A program made the translations under genes and the position numbers. Source: Paenibacillus albicereus (GTDB lineage Bacteria; Bacillota; Bacilli; Paenibacillales; Paenibacillaceae). From it: DNA of 64,000 bases. Shown here one piece after another: positions 43,970 through 52,935 of the stretch. The notes under the pieces were generated by a model, which ran no database searches, was not told the origin of the DNA, and worked only from the letters and a program-made list of their open reading frames with translations. The DNA is taken from positions 5,081,001 through 5,145,000 of the forward strand of contig NZ_CP051428.1 in assembly GCF_012676905.1 (NCBI RefSeq), in the 5' to 3' direction. Positions within the stretch are counted from its first letter, which is position 1. Each line of letters opens with the position of its first letter.

Positions 43970-46900
43970 ATGCCCGGACCGGAGTCTACGGTCTTGTTCA
44001 TCGCCAACTCGCAAGGCAACGACGTCTCCGTCGTCTCGGTGTTTGCCCGGACGGAGATCGCGCGCTTTTTTGTCGGACAGACGCCGCGCTATGTAACGGC
44101 GAGCGAGGATTTAAGGCGCGTCTTCGTAACGCTGGAAGGGGAGAACTCGGTCGCCTTCATCGAGGCGGAAGGCCTATTTGTCTTCTACAATGCCCCGGTC
44201 GGAACCGCCCCGATCGGCCTGGACATCACGCCGGACAGCCAGCTGCTGTACGTCGCCAACTCCGGCAGCGCCAATGTGACGGTGCTGAACGCAATCAGCG
44301 GCAACCTCGTCACGACGATTCCGATCGATCCGACGCTAGGCGCGCCGCAAAAGGTGGCCGCGGCGAACAGCGGCCAGCGCGTCTACGTGACGACGACAGG
44401 GGGATACGTCGTCGTCATCGACGTGCCGACGCAATCCGTGCTGACGACGATCGACTTGGGCGACCCGGCCGGCGGCTACGCCGTCGCCGTCGATTACGGC
44501 AGCAGCCGCGTCTATGCAGGCAGCGCCGAGGGCATCCGCGTCATAGACGCGCTGTCCAATGCGATTATCGACACGATATCCGTCCCCGAATTCGTGAACA
44601 ACCTGGCGACGCAGCCCTACGCCACCCGGCTGTATGCGACCGGGGCGAGCGGGACCGTCTACGGCATCGATTCTACGGGTACGATCATCGGCTCGACGGC
44701 ATTCGGCAGCAGCTCGGTCCCTCAGGGCATCGTCTCGTCGTCCTACGGCGAGGTGTATGCGACGCTGCAGGGGTTCGACGCAGCGACTTTCCTCGAGATC
44801 AACGCCCAGTTCGAGTTTGCCCGTGTCCCCGTAGGTCTTGCGCCCGAGGGCATCGCCATCTTGGAGAACTTCAATGCGACCGGGGCTGTCGAGCTGTTCA
44901 AGCGCGACGAGTTCGGCAATCCGCTGGCGGGAGCCGGCATCCGGGTGGTCGGCTTGACCGTTCCGTTCGACTCCTTCAACCTGACCGACTTCACCGGCCG
45001 CATCTTCCTCGGCAACCTGCCGCTCGGCGAGTATGAGATCAGAGAGGTCATCGCGCCCCCCGGCTATCAGCCGATCTATTATCCGCTGCGGTTCACCATC
45101 CTAAAGCCGGGCGAGTACCAGGTCATCGAAATCTTGAACTTCCGTGTCATCGTCGATTTCCTCCTACGCAAGCTTGATGCCGAGACCGGGGCGCCGATCG
45201 CGGGAGCCGAATTCCGATTCTCAGGCCCCGATGTGATCTACGTCGTGACCGACGCGAACGGGCAAGCGTTCGTCCCGCTGCAGACGGGCGTCTATTTCGT
45301 CGAGGAGATCGTAGTTCCCGAGGGCTACGAGCCAGTCGAGCCGTTTACCATCGATACGAACTACGAGACTTACCGCGAAGTGCTGAATCAGCGCCGCCTC
45401 GAGCCCCAAATAACGATTATCAAGAGCACCGGAGGGGTTCTCGAAGCGCGTCCCGGCGATCTGATACCCTACACGATCGAGGTCGTCAACGCCGGCAACA
45501 CCGTGCTCCGCAACCTCGTCATCTCCGATCCGATGCTCGGCTTCGAGGAGCGCGTCGAACAGCTGAATCTGGGCGAGAGCCTGTTCTTCTCCATCCCCTA
45601 TCTGGTTCAGCCCGGCACTCCGGCCGGCCCGCTGGTCAACGTGGCGACGGCGACGAGCGACGAGGCATCCGCCGAGACCTCGGCGATCGTCGAGATCGTC
45701 GCGGTGCCGCAGCTGCTGCTGGCGAAGCGGGCCGACCGGCCGGCTGTCGTCGAAGGCGGAGAAGTCATCTATACGATCGAGCTGACCAATGCCGGCAACG
45801 TGACGCTGACGAACGTGCGCTTGTCCGACTCGCTGCTGCCGGTCCCCGGCGGCCCGTTCACGCTCGCCATCGGCGAGACACGCGAAACGACCATCACGAT
45901 TTCCGCCCGTCCGCCCTATATCATCGATGGCCGCATTACCAACGTCGTCACCGCGACGAGCGACCAGACGCCGGCGGTGCAGGACTCCGCCGTCGTGCTC
46001 GTCCTGGCCGGACCGGAGAGCCTGCGGCTCGTCAAGAGCGTCTCGCCCTCTACGATCCGCCTCGGCGAGACGGCCGTATTCGAGTTCGAGCTGACGAATA
46101 CCGGCAGCGTGATGCTGACGAATGTGGTGCTGAACGATGCCGTGCTCGGTCTGGTCGTCCGGTTCGGGCAAATCCAGCCCGGCGAGTCTCTGCTCTACCA
46201 GCAGCCCTACACGCCGGATGCCGTGCCGCCCGGCGGCGTGCTGACCAACCTCGCGGTCGCGGTCTCGTCCGGTCCGGAGGGCGAGGTGAGCAGCAATGAG
46301 GCGAGCGCCTCGCTCCGCATCGTGGCGGTGCCGGAGCTCGCTCTGACCAAGACGGCGGATCGTTCCGAGGTCATCCAGGGCGACACGGTCACCTACACGA
46401 TTCGGGTCGTCAACATCGGCGACGTGACGCTGACGAACGTACGCATCACCGATGTGCAGCTAAGCCTCAACGAGACGCTTCTCTCGCTTTCGCCCGGCCA
46501 GGAGGCGACGTTTATACGGACCGTCACGGTGCCGCTCTCCGTGCCGCCCGGCACGCTGATCGTCAACACGGCTTCGGCGATTACAACCCAGACCGGGCTT
46601 CAGGAGGATACGGCCGAGGTGCTCGTGCTGCCGTTCTATCGGCTGGAGCTGGAGAAGCTTGCCGACCGTACGGTCGCGCTGCCCGGCGAGACGGTTCAGT
46701 ACCGGATCGTCGTGACCAATGCAGGCGGAGCCGATCTGACCGCCATATCCGTCCAGGACCCGTTCCTCGGCCTTTTCAGGACGATCGATCGGCTCGTGCC
46801 GGGCGAGCAAGCCGTCTTCGCCGGCGAGACGACCGTGCCTCCGTTCACGCCTGAGGGCACCGTCATCGTCAATGTGGCGACGGCGGCATCGGACCAGACG

Positions 46901-48892
46901 CCCTTGCAGAGCGCGGACGCCACGGTTACGGTGGGCCCCCTGCCGGCGCTCGCCCTGCAGAAGACGGCCAGCGTCGCGACCGCGTTGCCAGGCGATGAGA
47001 TTCTCTATACGTTCACGCTGCTCAACATCGGCAACGTCCTGCTCACGAACGTGCGCGTCACCGATCCGCTCGCCGGGCTCGACAGCATCGTGCCGACGCT
47101 TGCGCCCGGAGGGGAGATCAGCTTGACGGCGACGTTCGTCGTGCCGGCCGACGCACCTGCCCAGACCGTGCTGGTCAATACGGCGATTGCCGCCTCCGAT
47201 CAGACGGCACCGGTCGAAGCCTCCGCGCGCGTCGCCATCTCGCCGGCGTCGGCGCTCACGATCGTCAAGACAGCCGACCGCACGGAAGCGGCGCCTATGG
47301 AGACGATCACCTACACGATCGTCGTCACCAACGTCGGACCGGTCCGCGTGGCGAACGTGCTCATCGAAGACGGCGAGGCCGGCATCCTGCTGCGCGTGCC
47401 GCTGCTTGAGCCGGGCGAGACGGTGACCGTGCCGGCGGTGCGCATCGTCCCTCCGGGGACGCTTGCCGGCACCGTGCTCGCCAACACCGCCTACGCCCAG
47501 TCCGACCAGACGGCAACCGTATCCGCGACGGCTGCGGTGACGGTTGCCGCGGCTCCGCAGCTGGTCTTATTCAAAGCGGTCAGCGTCCCGGCCGCATTCC
47601 CCGGAGAGACCGTCGTCTACTCGGCGACCGTGCTCAACGCCGGCAACACGACGCTGACGGACATCGTACTGACCGATTCCCGCATCGGACTCGAAGCCCG
47701 CCTGACCGCGCTCGAGCCAGGGGCGACGGAGTCGTTCCGCCAGCCTTACGTTATTCCCGAAGACGCGATGGCCGGCTCGCTCCTCGTCAATACGGCAACT
47801 GCCGTGTCCGCCCAGACGGCGCCGGTCACGTCCAACGCCTCGCTGACTGTCCGCTCGGGCTTCAGCCTGTCGCTTGAAAAATCCGTTCAGCCGGAATCCG
47901 CCCTGCCCGGCGAAACGGTACGCTACACGATTGCGCTGCGCAACGACTCCAATGCGCCGGTGACGAATATCCGGCTCGTCGACCAGCGGATCGGCTTCTC
48001 CCAGCTCATCACGGAAATTCCGGCCGGACGAAACGTCGTGCTGTTCGCGGACTACAGCGTGCCCGCCTCGGCTCCCGGCGGCTCCACGATCGTCAACGTG
48101 ACGACGGCATTCAGCGACCAGACGCCGCTCATCCAGGATCGCGCCAGCCTGTTCGTGCTCCCGCTGCCGCGGCTGCTGCTCGCCAAAGCCGCGTTCCCGA
48201 CGCAGGCGCGCCCCGGGCAGACGATCGCGTTCCAACTCCGGCTGCGCAATACCGGCAACGTGCCGCTCAGCCCGCTGCGCGTCACCGACCCGCTGCTCGG
48301 CATCGATACGGTCGTCTCGGTCTTTTCCAGCGGCTCTCCGACCTCGCTCATCGGCGCCGGGGGCACGGTCAGCGTGCCGTACACGATTCCCGAGACGGCG
48401 GCGCCCGGCTCCACGATCGTCAACGTCGTGCGCGCGGACTCGCCGCAGACCGATCCCCAATCCGCGGAGGCGGGCGTGCTCGTGCTGCCGTCGCTGCTGC
48501 AGGTGCGCAAAAGCGCCGACCGGCAGACGACCATGCCCGGCGACATCGTGCGCTTCCAGATCGAGGCGCGCAACGTCAGCGACCGGCCGCTGTCCGACCT
48601 CGCGCTGTTCGACCGGCTGCAGTCGGGGCTGCAGCTCGTGCCCGGCAGCCTTCGCGTCGGCGGCGTGCAGGCGCCGCGCCAGACGCTCGAAGGCGCGACG
48701 CTCGGCGGTCTCGCTCCCGGAGCGTCGGTGGAAGCTTCCTTCCAGGCGCGCGTGCCTGCTTCCTTGCAGGCGGACCGCATCGCCAACTTTGCTTCGGTCC
48801 GCTACTCCTTCGTCAGCGAATCCGGCAGCGTGGAGCGAGCGTCGGCACGCTCCAATACGGTCGAGCTGACCGTGACGGAAGAAGAGGAATAA
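43970..48892 (+). CDS. Giant modular protein: beta-propeller, prealbumin-like domains and 11 DUF11-type repeats
   Basis: 1640 residues. Residues 1-295 form a YVTN-type beta-propeller (STVLFIANSQGNDVSVVSV, LLYVANSGSANVTVLNAISG, YAVAVDYGSSRVYAGSAEG). Two Cna-B/SpaA-like domains follow (about 305-390, ELFKRDEFGNPLAGAGIRVV; about 393-475, LLRKLDAETGAPIAGAEFRF). From about 480 there are eleven units of about 115 residues of the DUF11 / conserved-repeat type, each with K-(T/S)-A-D-R, PGE(T)VxYTI, NxGNVxLTNVRxxD and a closing NTAxAxSDQT. The end is acidic (EEEE). No Sec signal peptide, LPXTG or SLH domain is seen, so the location is uncertain; a spore-surface or lysis-released protein is possible. 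The start at 43970 has AGGTGG upstream. Confidence 0.85.
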   Translation: MPGPESTVLFIANSQGNDVSVVSVFARTEIARFFVGQTPRYVTASEDLRRVFVTLEGENSVAFIEAEGLFVFYNAPVGTAPIGLDITPDSQLLYVANSGSANVTVLNAISGNLVTTIPIDPTLGAPQKVAAANSGQRVYVTTTGGYVVVIDVPTQSVLTTIDLGDPAGGYAVAVDYGSSRVYAGSAEGIRVIDALSNAIIDTISVPEFVNNLATQPYATRLYATGASGTVYGIDSTGTIIGSTAFGSSSVPQGIVSSSYGEVYATLQGFDAATFLEINAQFEFARVPVGLAPEGIAILENFNATGAVELFKRDEFGNPLAGAGIRVVGLTVPFDSFNLTDFTGRIFLGNLPLGEYEIREVIAPPGYQPIYYPLRFTILKPGEYQVIEILNFRVIVDFLLRKLDAETGAPIAGAEFRFSGPDVIYVVTDANGQAFVPLQTGVYFVEEIVVPEGYEPVEPFTIDTNYETYREVLNQRRLEPQITIIKSTGGVLEARPGDLIPYTIEVVNAGNTVLRNLVISDPMLGFEERVEQLNLGESLFFSIPYLVQPGTPAGPLVNVATATSDEASAETSAIVEIVAVPQLLLAKRADRPAVVEGGEVIYTIELTNAGNVTLTNVRLSDSLLPVPGGPFTLAIGETRETTITISARPPYIIDGRITNVVTATSDQTPAVQDSAVVLVLAGPESLRLVKSVSPSTIRLGETAVFEFELTNTGSVMLTNVVLNDAVLGLVVRFGQIQPGESLLYQQPYTPDAVPPGGVLTNLAVAVSSGPEGEVSSNEASASLRIVAVPELALTKTADRSEVIQGDTVTYTIRVVNIGDVTLTNVRITDVQLSLNETLLSLSPGQEATFIRTVTVPLSVPPGTLIVNTASAITTQTGLQEDTAEVLVLPFYRLELEKLADRTVALPGETVQYRIVVTNAGGADLTAISVQDPFLGLFRTIDRLVPGEQAVFAGETTVPPFTPEGTVIVNVATAASDQTPLQSADATVTVGPLPALALQKTASVATALPGDEILYTFTLLNIGNVLLTNVRVTDPLAGLDSIVPTLAPGGEISLTATFVVPADAPAQTVLVNTAIAASDQTAPVEASARVAISPASALTIVKTADRTEAAPMETITYTIVVTNVGPVRVANVLIEDGEAGILLRVPLLEPGETVTVPAVRIVPPGTLAGTVLANTAYAQSDQTATVSATAAVTVAAAPQLVLFKAVSVPAAFPGETVVYSATVLNAGNTTLTDIVLTDSRIGLEARLTALEPGATESFRQPYVIPEDAMAGSLLVNTATAVSAQTAPVTSNASLTVRSGFSLSLEKSVQPESALPGETVRYTIALRNDSNAPVTNIRLVDQRIGFSQLITEIPAGRNVVLFADYSVPASAPGGSTIVNVTTAFSDQTPLIQDRASLFVLPLPRLLLAKAAFPTQARPGQTIAFQLRLRNTGNVPLSPLRVTDPLLGIDTVVSVFSSGSPTSLIGAGGTVSVPYTIPETAAPGSTIVNVVRADSPQTDPQSAEAGVLVLPSLLQVRKSADRQTTMPGDIVRFQIEARNVSDRPLSDLALFDRLQSGLQLVPGSLRVGGVQAPRQTLEGATLGGLAPGASVEASFQARVPASLQADRIANFASVRYSFVSESGSVERASARSNTVELTVTEEEE

Positions 48893-48903
48893 GCATCGAC
48901 GCC

Positions 48904-48955
48904 AAAAAGGCTGTGTCCGGTCCGCCGAAGCGGATGTCGGACACAGCCTTTTTCA
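48904..48955. terminator. Strong terminator after the giant gene
   Basis: A perfect 16-bp stem, AAAAAGGCTGTGTCCG / CGGACACAGCCTTTTT. Confidence 0.92.
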
Positions 48956-49198
48956 TGGCATGCGGCAGGGAAGGGTCGAGCTGTCCTTGTGGCAGCTTCG
49001 GGCGAATGGACGAGGGCGCTCGGCGGCTCCGGGGAGCAGCCGCCGACCTCTTGTCCGTTCAGCCCAACCCGGCGCTTGCCTGCGCGGGCATTGGAGCGAG
49101 CTGCGCCCGCCGGCCTCCTCTTCGTTCAGCCCAGCCCGGCGCTCCGCCTGCCACGGCTCGTTCAGGGCTTCCAGGAATGCGGTTACTTCGGGATTCAT
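48953..49198 (-). pseudogene. Possible remnant of a DUF1801-type gene
   Basis: ATG 49198 has a good ribosome binding site (AAAGGAGAG) and begins NPEVTAFLEALNEPWQAE, the usual start of DUF1801 (iron-chaperone-like) proteins. After about 20 residues it becomes Arg-rich and repetitive (ERRAGLNEEEAGG, later APGWAERTRG). On the plus strand the 30-odd bases near 49047 and 49116 are imperfect direct copies (GTTCAGCCCA, CCCGGCGCT). The body of the gene is gone. The rest of 49199-49408 holds nothing convincing. Confidence 0.35.
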
Positions 49199-49408
49199 AC
49201 GATCTCTCCTTTGGGAATTGGATGAAGGCATGGTGCGTTCAATTCGTTCGGCTGCCCGTTCAGGCATCAGGTCGGTCGGATTTTTTTATCCCCATGTGGA
49301 TATTCTTCGTCCGTCGCCGAATATCCGCTTTTCCACAGCCCGCCGTGGATACGCCGCCCGCTGTCCACAGGCCGTTCCCTTGCCCTCGCGCATGGCGCAA
49401 GCAAGCGT

Positions 49409-49440
49409 AAAAAAAAGCCTTTCCCTTTCGGGAAAGACTT
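49409..49440 (-). terminator. Terminator of the htrA / CxxH operon
   Basis: On the minus strand AGTCTTTCCC-GAAA-GGGAAAGGCT (10 bp, one mismatch) followed by eight T. Confidence 0.85.
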
Positions 49441-49463
49441 TTCGCTCGAAACGTTTGCTGGGC

Positions 49464-49631
49464 TCATACGATGAGGAATTCCGCCTTCTCCTCGCACAAG
49501 TCACATTTTACCGGCGGGTCCCAGTTCGCGAAATGCGTCTCGTTCAGATCCACCATGTCCGGCGCATCCTCGTACTCATCCACGAACTTGTCCAATGCCA
49601 GCTCAATATGTCCCTTGCACACGCAATACAT
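49464..49631 (-). CDS. CxxH/CxxC small metal-binding-type protein
   Basis: 55 residues: starts MYCVCKGHIELALDKFVDEY and has CDLCEEKAEFLIV at the end. The CxxxxH and CxxC pairs match the small Bacillales family named CxxH/CxxC protein (BA_5709 type), which usually lies near htrA and rlmH. It probably binds a metal such as zinc; the role is unknown. ATG 49631 is preceded by AGGGGTAGG. It follows the htrA-like gene by about 100 bases. Confidence 0.85.
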   Translation of the reverse strand: MYCVCKGHIELALDKFVDEYEDAPDMVDLNETHFANWDPPVKCDLCEEKAEFLIV

Positions 49632-49732
49632 TCGATGACCTACCCCTATTCTGTATTCCTGAAATGATGTCGATTACCGCCATTATACCACAAAAGCGGG
49701 CCCGGCATGCCGCCGGCGTCCCGCTTCCGCGC

Positions 49733-51067
49733 CTATTCTTCCTCTTCGCTCTTGTCCTCCAGCTTGAAGGTCACCGCGTCCGGCTTGCCGTCGCGATAGA
49801 ACGTCACTTTGATCTTGTCGCCGATGCGCTTTTTGCCGTACAGGTACTTGCGCAGCTCCATCGTGCTTCCGATCGGCTGATCGTCGAGCTTGGTGATGAC
49901 GTCGTTGAACTCCAGGCCGGCCTCGCTGGCCGGTCCGACCGCCTCCAGCACGATGACGCCCCCGGTCACCTCGACCGGCAGCTTCGGTCCCCCGGAAGAA
50001 GGCGCCTCCGCCGCAGCATCGCCGTCCTCCGCGTCCGGCACCCCGCCTCCCAGTCCTTGCTGGGCGTAGTAGGATGCCAGATCGAGCGTGTACACGCCGA
50101 GGTACGGACGAGGCACGGCGCCGGTCTTCATCAGCTGATCGACGATCGGCATGACGTTGTTGACCGGAATCGCGAAGCCGACGCCCTCGACGCCGATGTC
50201 GGAAATCTTCATGCTGTTGATGCCGATGACCCGGCCCTGCATGTCGATCAGCGGCCCGCCGCTGTTGCCCTGATTGATCGAGGCGTCGGTCTGGATGACC
50301 TCCTGCTCCCAGTCGTAGTTGCCGTCCTGGCTGAGCGAGACCGGGATGATCTGCTTGGTCTTGCTGACGATGCCCATCGACAGGGAGTCCCCGAGGCCGA
50401 GCGGATTGCCGATCGCCATGACCATCTCGCCGGATTGCAGCTTGGCGGAATCGCCCATCTCCGCGATCGAGTCGATGCCCTCGCCGTCGATCTCCAGCAC
50501 GGCCAGATCGGTGATGTAGTCGCCTCCGACCAGCTGGGCCGGACGTGTCTGGCCGTCGATCAGGACGACCTTGAGCCCGGCCGCTCCCTCGATGACGTGG
50601 TTGTTCGTAATCAGGTAGGCCTTGCCGTCCTTCTTGGCGAAAATGACGCCGCTGCCGACGCTTGCCGGCTGCAGCCCGGCGGAATCCTGCGGCGCGTCGG
50701 AGCCGTCCTCGGCTCCTTCCTCCGCTTGCGGCAGGAAGGCCGCCTGCTCGTTGACGACGCTCACGACGGCCGGCCGCACCTTGGACGAGGCGGCGACGGT
50801 CTGCTGAATCGCGTCGCCGGGAGCGACGAGGCCGCTCGCCGCCTGCGTTCCCGCCGTCTCGACCGCGGCCTCCGGACTGCCGCCTCCGAGGGTGAGCGTC
50901 AGCACGAGCACGATCGCGGCTCCCGATGCTCCGGACAGGAGGGCCAGCCTGCCGACTCCCCAATCCTTGCGGCTTCGCAGCGGGAAGCCCGACATCTGCT
51001 TGCGGCTGGTCTTGCTGGCGCGCCGGGAGATCCGCGTCGAATAGAACTCATCCTCGAACAAACCCAT
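49733..51067 (-). CDS. htrA: HtrA/DegP-like membrane-anchored serine protease
   Basis: 444 residues. Basic cytosolic N-tail, one membrane anchor (about 41-61), an acidic/Ala-rich linker, then a trypsin-like domain with the triad His157 (ITNNHVIEG), Asp187 (ITDLAVLEIDG) and Ser269 (QGNSGGPLID). A PDZ domain (about 345-435) has GGVIVLEAVGPASEAGLEF and ELRKYLYGKKRIGDKIKVTF. The family degrades or refolds damaged exported proteins. It occupies the usual place downstream of walJ, here separated from it by a small gene on the other strand. GGAGGAGCGGGTAAC precedes the ATG. Confidence 0.93.
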   Translation of the reverse strand: MGLFEDEFYSTRISRRASKTSRKQMSGFPLRSRKDWGVGRLALLSGASGAAIVLVLTLTLGGGSPEAAVETAGTQAASGLVAPGDAIQQTVAASSKVRPAVVSVVNEQAAFLPQAEEGAEDGSDAPQDSAGLQPASVGSGVIFAKKDGKAYLITNNHVIEGAAGLKVVLIDGQTRPAQLVGGDYITDLAVLEIDGEGIDSIAEMGDSAKLQSGEMVMAIGNPLGLGDSLSMGIVSKTKQIIPVSLSQDGNYDWEQEVIQTDASINQGNSGGPLIDMQGRVIGINSMKISDIGVEGVGFAIPVNNVMPIVDQLMKTGAVPRPYLGVYTLDLASYYAQQGLGGGVPDAEDGDAAAEAPSSGGPKLPVEVTGGVIVLEAVGPASEAGLEFNDVITKLDDQPIGSTMELRKYLYGKKRIGDKIKVTFYRDGKPDAVTFKLEDKSEEEE

Positions 51068-51202
51068 GTTACCCGCTCCTCCCGTGGTTTGCGCACGCGT
51101 TCGATTGCTCTATTTTCTAAGCATACGTGGCTGCTTGTGGTTCGACTACAGGATGTTTTTTCTCTTCTTGGAATGATTTCGGAAGATGCGTCTAGAATAA
51201 TA

Positions 51203-51218
51203 ATAGGGCAAGCCCTAT
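51203..51218. promoter_or_regulatory. Perfect palindrome upstream of the 83-residue gene
   Basis: ATAGGGC-AA-GCCCTAT, in the AT-rich divergent region between htrA and the small gene. TTGGAA (51168) and TAGAAT (51193) form a weak promoter with a 19-base spacer just before it. An operator role is inference. Confidence 0.35.
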
Positions 51219-51332
51219 CCTCCCCTTCTAGACGGGAGGGGGAGCTCAAATGTTGCAGCACGGAGCCGATAAATCCTTTATGCAGCGCTGCCTGCCCGCT
51301 CATCATCCGATATCGGGAAAGGAAGAAAGCCG

Positions 51333-51584
51333 ATGGATATAAAGCTCATTACCACTCCGGACGCCGCCCCAAGCGCCTGGGACCAGGTCGCAGTCATGGG
51401 CAAGCTCGGAGATTTGAGCGATACGCAGTACCGGACGCTGCTGGCGCTCAGCGCCATGCTCGAGCTGCTTGTCGACAAGGGCATCCTCACCCGCGAGGAG
51501 CTCGAGCGCAAGTCCGCCCAGCTCGAGGCCGGCGACAGCGAGCCGCTCAGAGCGCTTTCCGCTTTATTTGATCCCATGGAGTAG
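51333..51584 (+). CDS. Small conserved-looking protein, unknown
   Basis: 83 residues. Soluble, helical: KLITTPDAAPSAWDQVAVMG then LSDTQYRTLLALSAMLELLV and KGILTREELERKSAQLEAGD. The helix pair followed by KGILTREEL resembles small dimerisation domains, but I do not recognise a family. GGAAAGGAAGAAAGCC precedes the ATG. Its last 38 bases overlap the 3' end of the convergent walJ gene, which is unusual in this loosely packed region. Confidence 0.65.
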   Translation: MDIKLITTPDAAPSAWDQVAVMGKLGDLSDTQYRTLLALSAMLELLVDKGILTREELERKSAQLEAGDSEPLRALSALFDPME

Positions 51585-52359
51585 GCTCGTACGGATGCGT
51601 GTCCCTCAGCGGATGCTCGTCCTTGCGGAAGAAGTGCCCGCGGTCCTCCAGCACGCCGTTGACCGTCAGCCTCGCCAGATCCATCATATTGTGGTTGAGG
51701 CTCAGATGCGCGAGATACACCCGCCGCGTGCGGTCGGTCATCAGCTCGCACAGCGCCTCCCCGGCCGCCTCGTTGGACAGGTGGCCGACGTCGCTGAGGA
51801 TGCGGCGCTTGATGTTCCACGGGTAGCGGCCCATGCGCAGCATCTCGGGGTCGTGGTTGGACTCCAGCACGAGCACGTCGGAGTCGATGATGCTGCGCCG
51901 CACCAGATCGCTGACATAGCCGAGGTCCGTCGCCAGGCTCAGCTTGTAGCCGTCCTCCGTGAACGTATAGCCGACCGGCTCCGCCGCGTCGTGCGAGATC
52001 GGATACGAGCGGACCGCCATGCTTCCGAAGCGCACCTCCTCGCCCGTGCCCATGACGACCCGCCGCTCCGGCGGTACGTGTGTGGCATGGCGTTCGAGAG
52101 CGGCCCATGTCGCCTCGTTGGCGTACACCGGCAGCTCGTATTTGCGCGCGAGCGCGTTGAGCCCCTTGATATGATCGGAATGCTCATGCGTAATGAGCAC
52201 GGCGTCGATGTCATGGCCGGCGATGCCTTGGCTCCCCATCAGCTCCTCGAGCTTCTTGAGGCTGTGCCCCGCATCGACGAGCACCGTCTTGTCCCCGCTC
52301 TGCACGACCGTCGCGTTGCCGGTCGAGCCGCTGGCCAGCACGGTAAATCTGAATTCCAT
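51547..52359 (-). CDS. walJ: WalJ/YycJ metallo-beta-lactamase-fold hydrolase
   Basis: 270 residues. The N-terminus FRFTVLASGSTGNATVVQSG and the metal motif THEHSDHIKGLNALA are those of WalJ/YycJ; a second site is in YPISHDAAEPVG, and the end has LAHLSLNHN. The protein is linked to coordination of DNA replication and cell division and probably has nuclease-type activity. The start at 52359 (MEFRF) follows AAGGGAAGGCAAGG; upstream Met codons are possible. It belongs to the wal locus but is separated from yycI by about 1 kb with repeats and a terminator. Confidence 0.92.
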   Translation of the reverse strand: MEFRFTVLASGSTGNATVVQSGDKTVLVDAGHSLKKLEELMGSQGIAGHDIDAVLITHEHSDHIKGLNALARKYELPVYANEATWAALERHATHVPPERRVVMGTGEEVRFGSMAVRSYPISHDAAEPVGYTFTEDGYKLSLATDLGYVSDLVRRSIIDSDVLVLESNHDPEMLRMGRYPWNIKRRILSDVGHLSNEAAGEALCELMTDRTRRVYLAHLSLNHNMMDLARLTVNGVLEDRGHFFRKDEHPLRDTHPYEPTPWDQIKRKAL

Positions 52360-52467
52360 TATCCTTGCCTTCCCTTCCATGGCCCGCAAGGCCAATCCAA
52401 GCCCTTAAAGACCCATTGTACCATTGTCCGTCCGGCGTCTCTACATGCCGCTGGAAATTTAGCTAGA

Positions 52468-52520
52468 AAAAAGGAACCGTCCTGAGGTCCGATTCGCGGG
52501 CCTCAGGACGGTTCCTTTTC
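52468..52520 (-). terminator. Terminator between yycI and walJ
   Basis: AAGGAACCGTCCTGAGG (52471-52487) / CCTCAGGACGGTTCCTT (52501-52517), a 17-bp perfect stem. On the minus strand it is followed by TTTTTTC, so transcripts from the wal operon probably stop here after passing the repeat arrays. Confidence 0.88.
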
Positions 52521-52594
52521 TTGTTCGGGCGGCTGCGGAACCCGCCTTTCGGCGGGAGAAGAGGCAGCGGAGCGGAGCCATCTCCACTCCGCCT

Positions 52595-52935
52595 AATGGC
52601 AGTAGTCCGGACCCCTTCAACGTTCACCCGGGTGCTTCGTTCGTCGCACGACGGTAGTTCGGACCCCTTCAGCGCTTCTCCGAACGTCCTGCTCCCGGCA
52701 CGAAGGTAGTCCGGACCCCTCCAACGTTCATCCAGGTGCTTCGTTCGCTGCACGACGGTAGTTTGAACCCCTTCAGCGCTTCTCCGAACGTCCCGCTCCC
52801 GGCACGAAGGTAGTCCGAACCCCTTCAACGTTCACCCGGGTGCTTCGTTCGTCGCACGACGGTAGTTCGGACCCCTTCAGCGCTTCTCCGAACGTCCCGC
52901 TCCCGGCACGAAGGTAGTCCGGACCCGTTGGTTTT
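52595..52935. repeat. 52-bp tandem repeat array C (about 7 copies)
   Basis: The core GGACCCCTTC recurs with its A at 52611, 52663, 52715, 52767, 52819, 52871 and 52923: always exactly 52. Two unit types alternate: one with CAACGTTCACCCGGGTGCTT and CGTCGCACGACG, the other with AGCGCTTCTCCGAACGTCC and CCGGCACGAAG. This gives a 104-bp higher-order repeat. The core is the reverse complement of GAAGGGGTCC in array B at 20.8 kb. Internal palindromes are CACCCGGGTG and CGTCG-CA-CGACG. Noncoding. 52936-53205 holds nothing I recognise. Confidence 0.92.

Noticed and set aside
43970-48892. LPXTG or SLH wall anchor in the giant protein
   Set aside because: The C-terminus ends in an acidic run with no sorting motif or hydrophobic tail.
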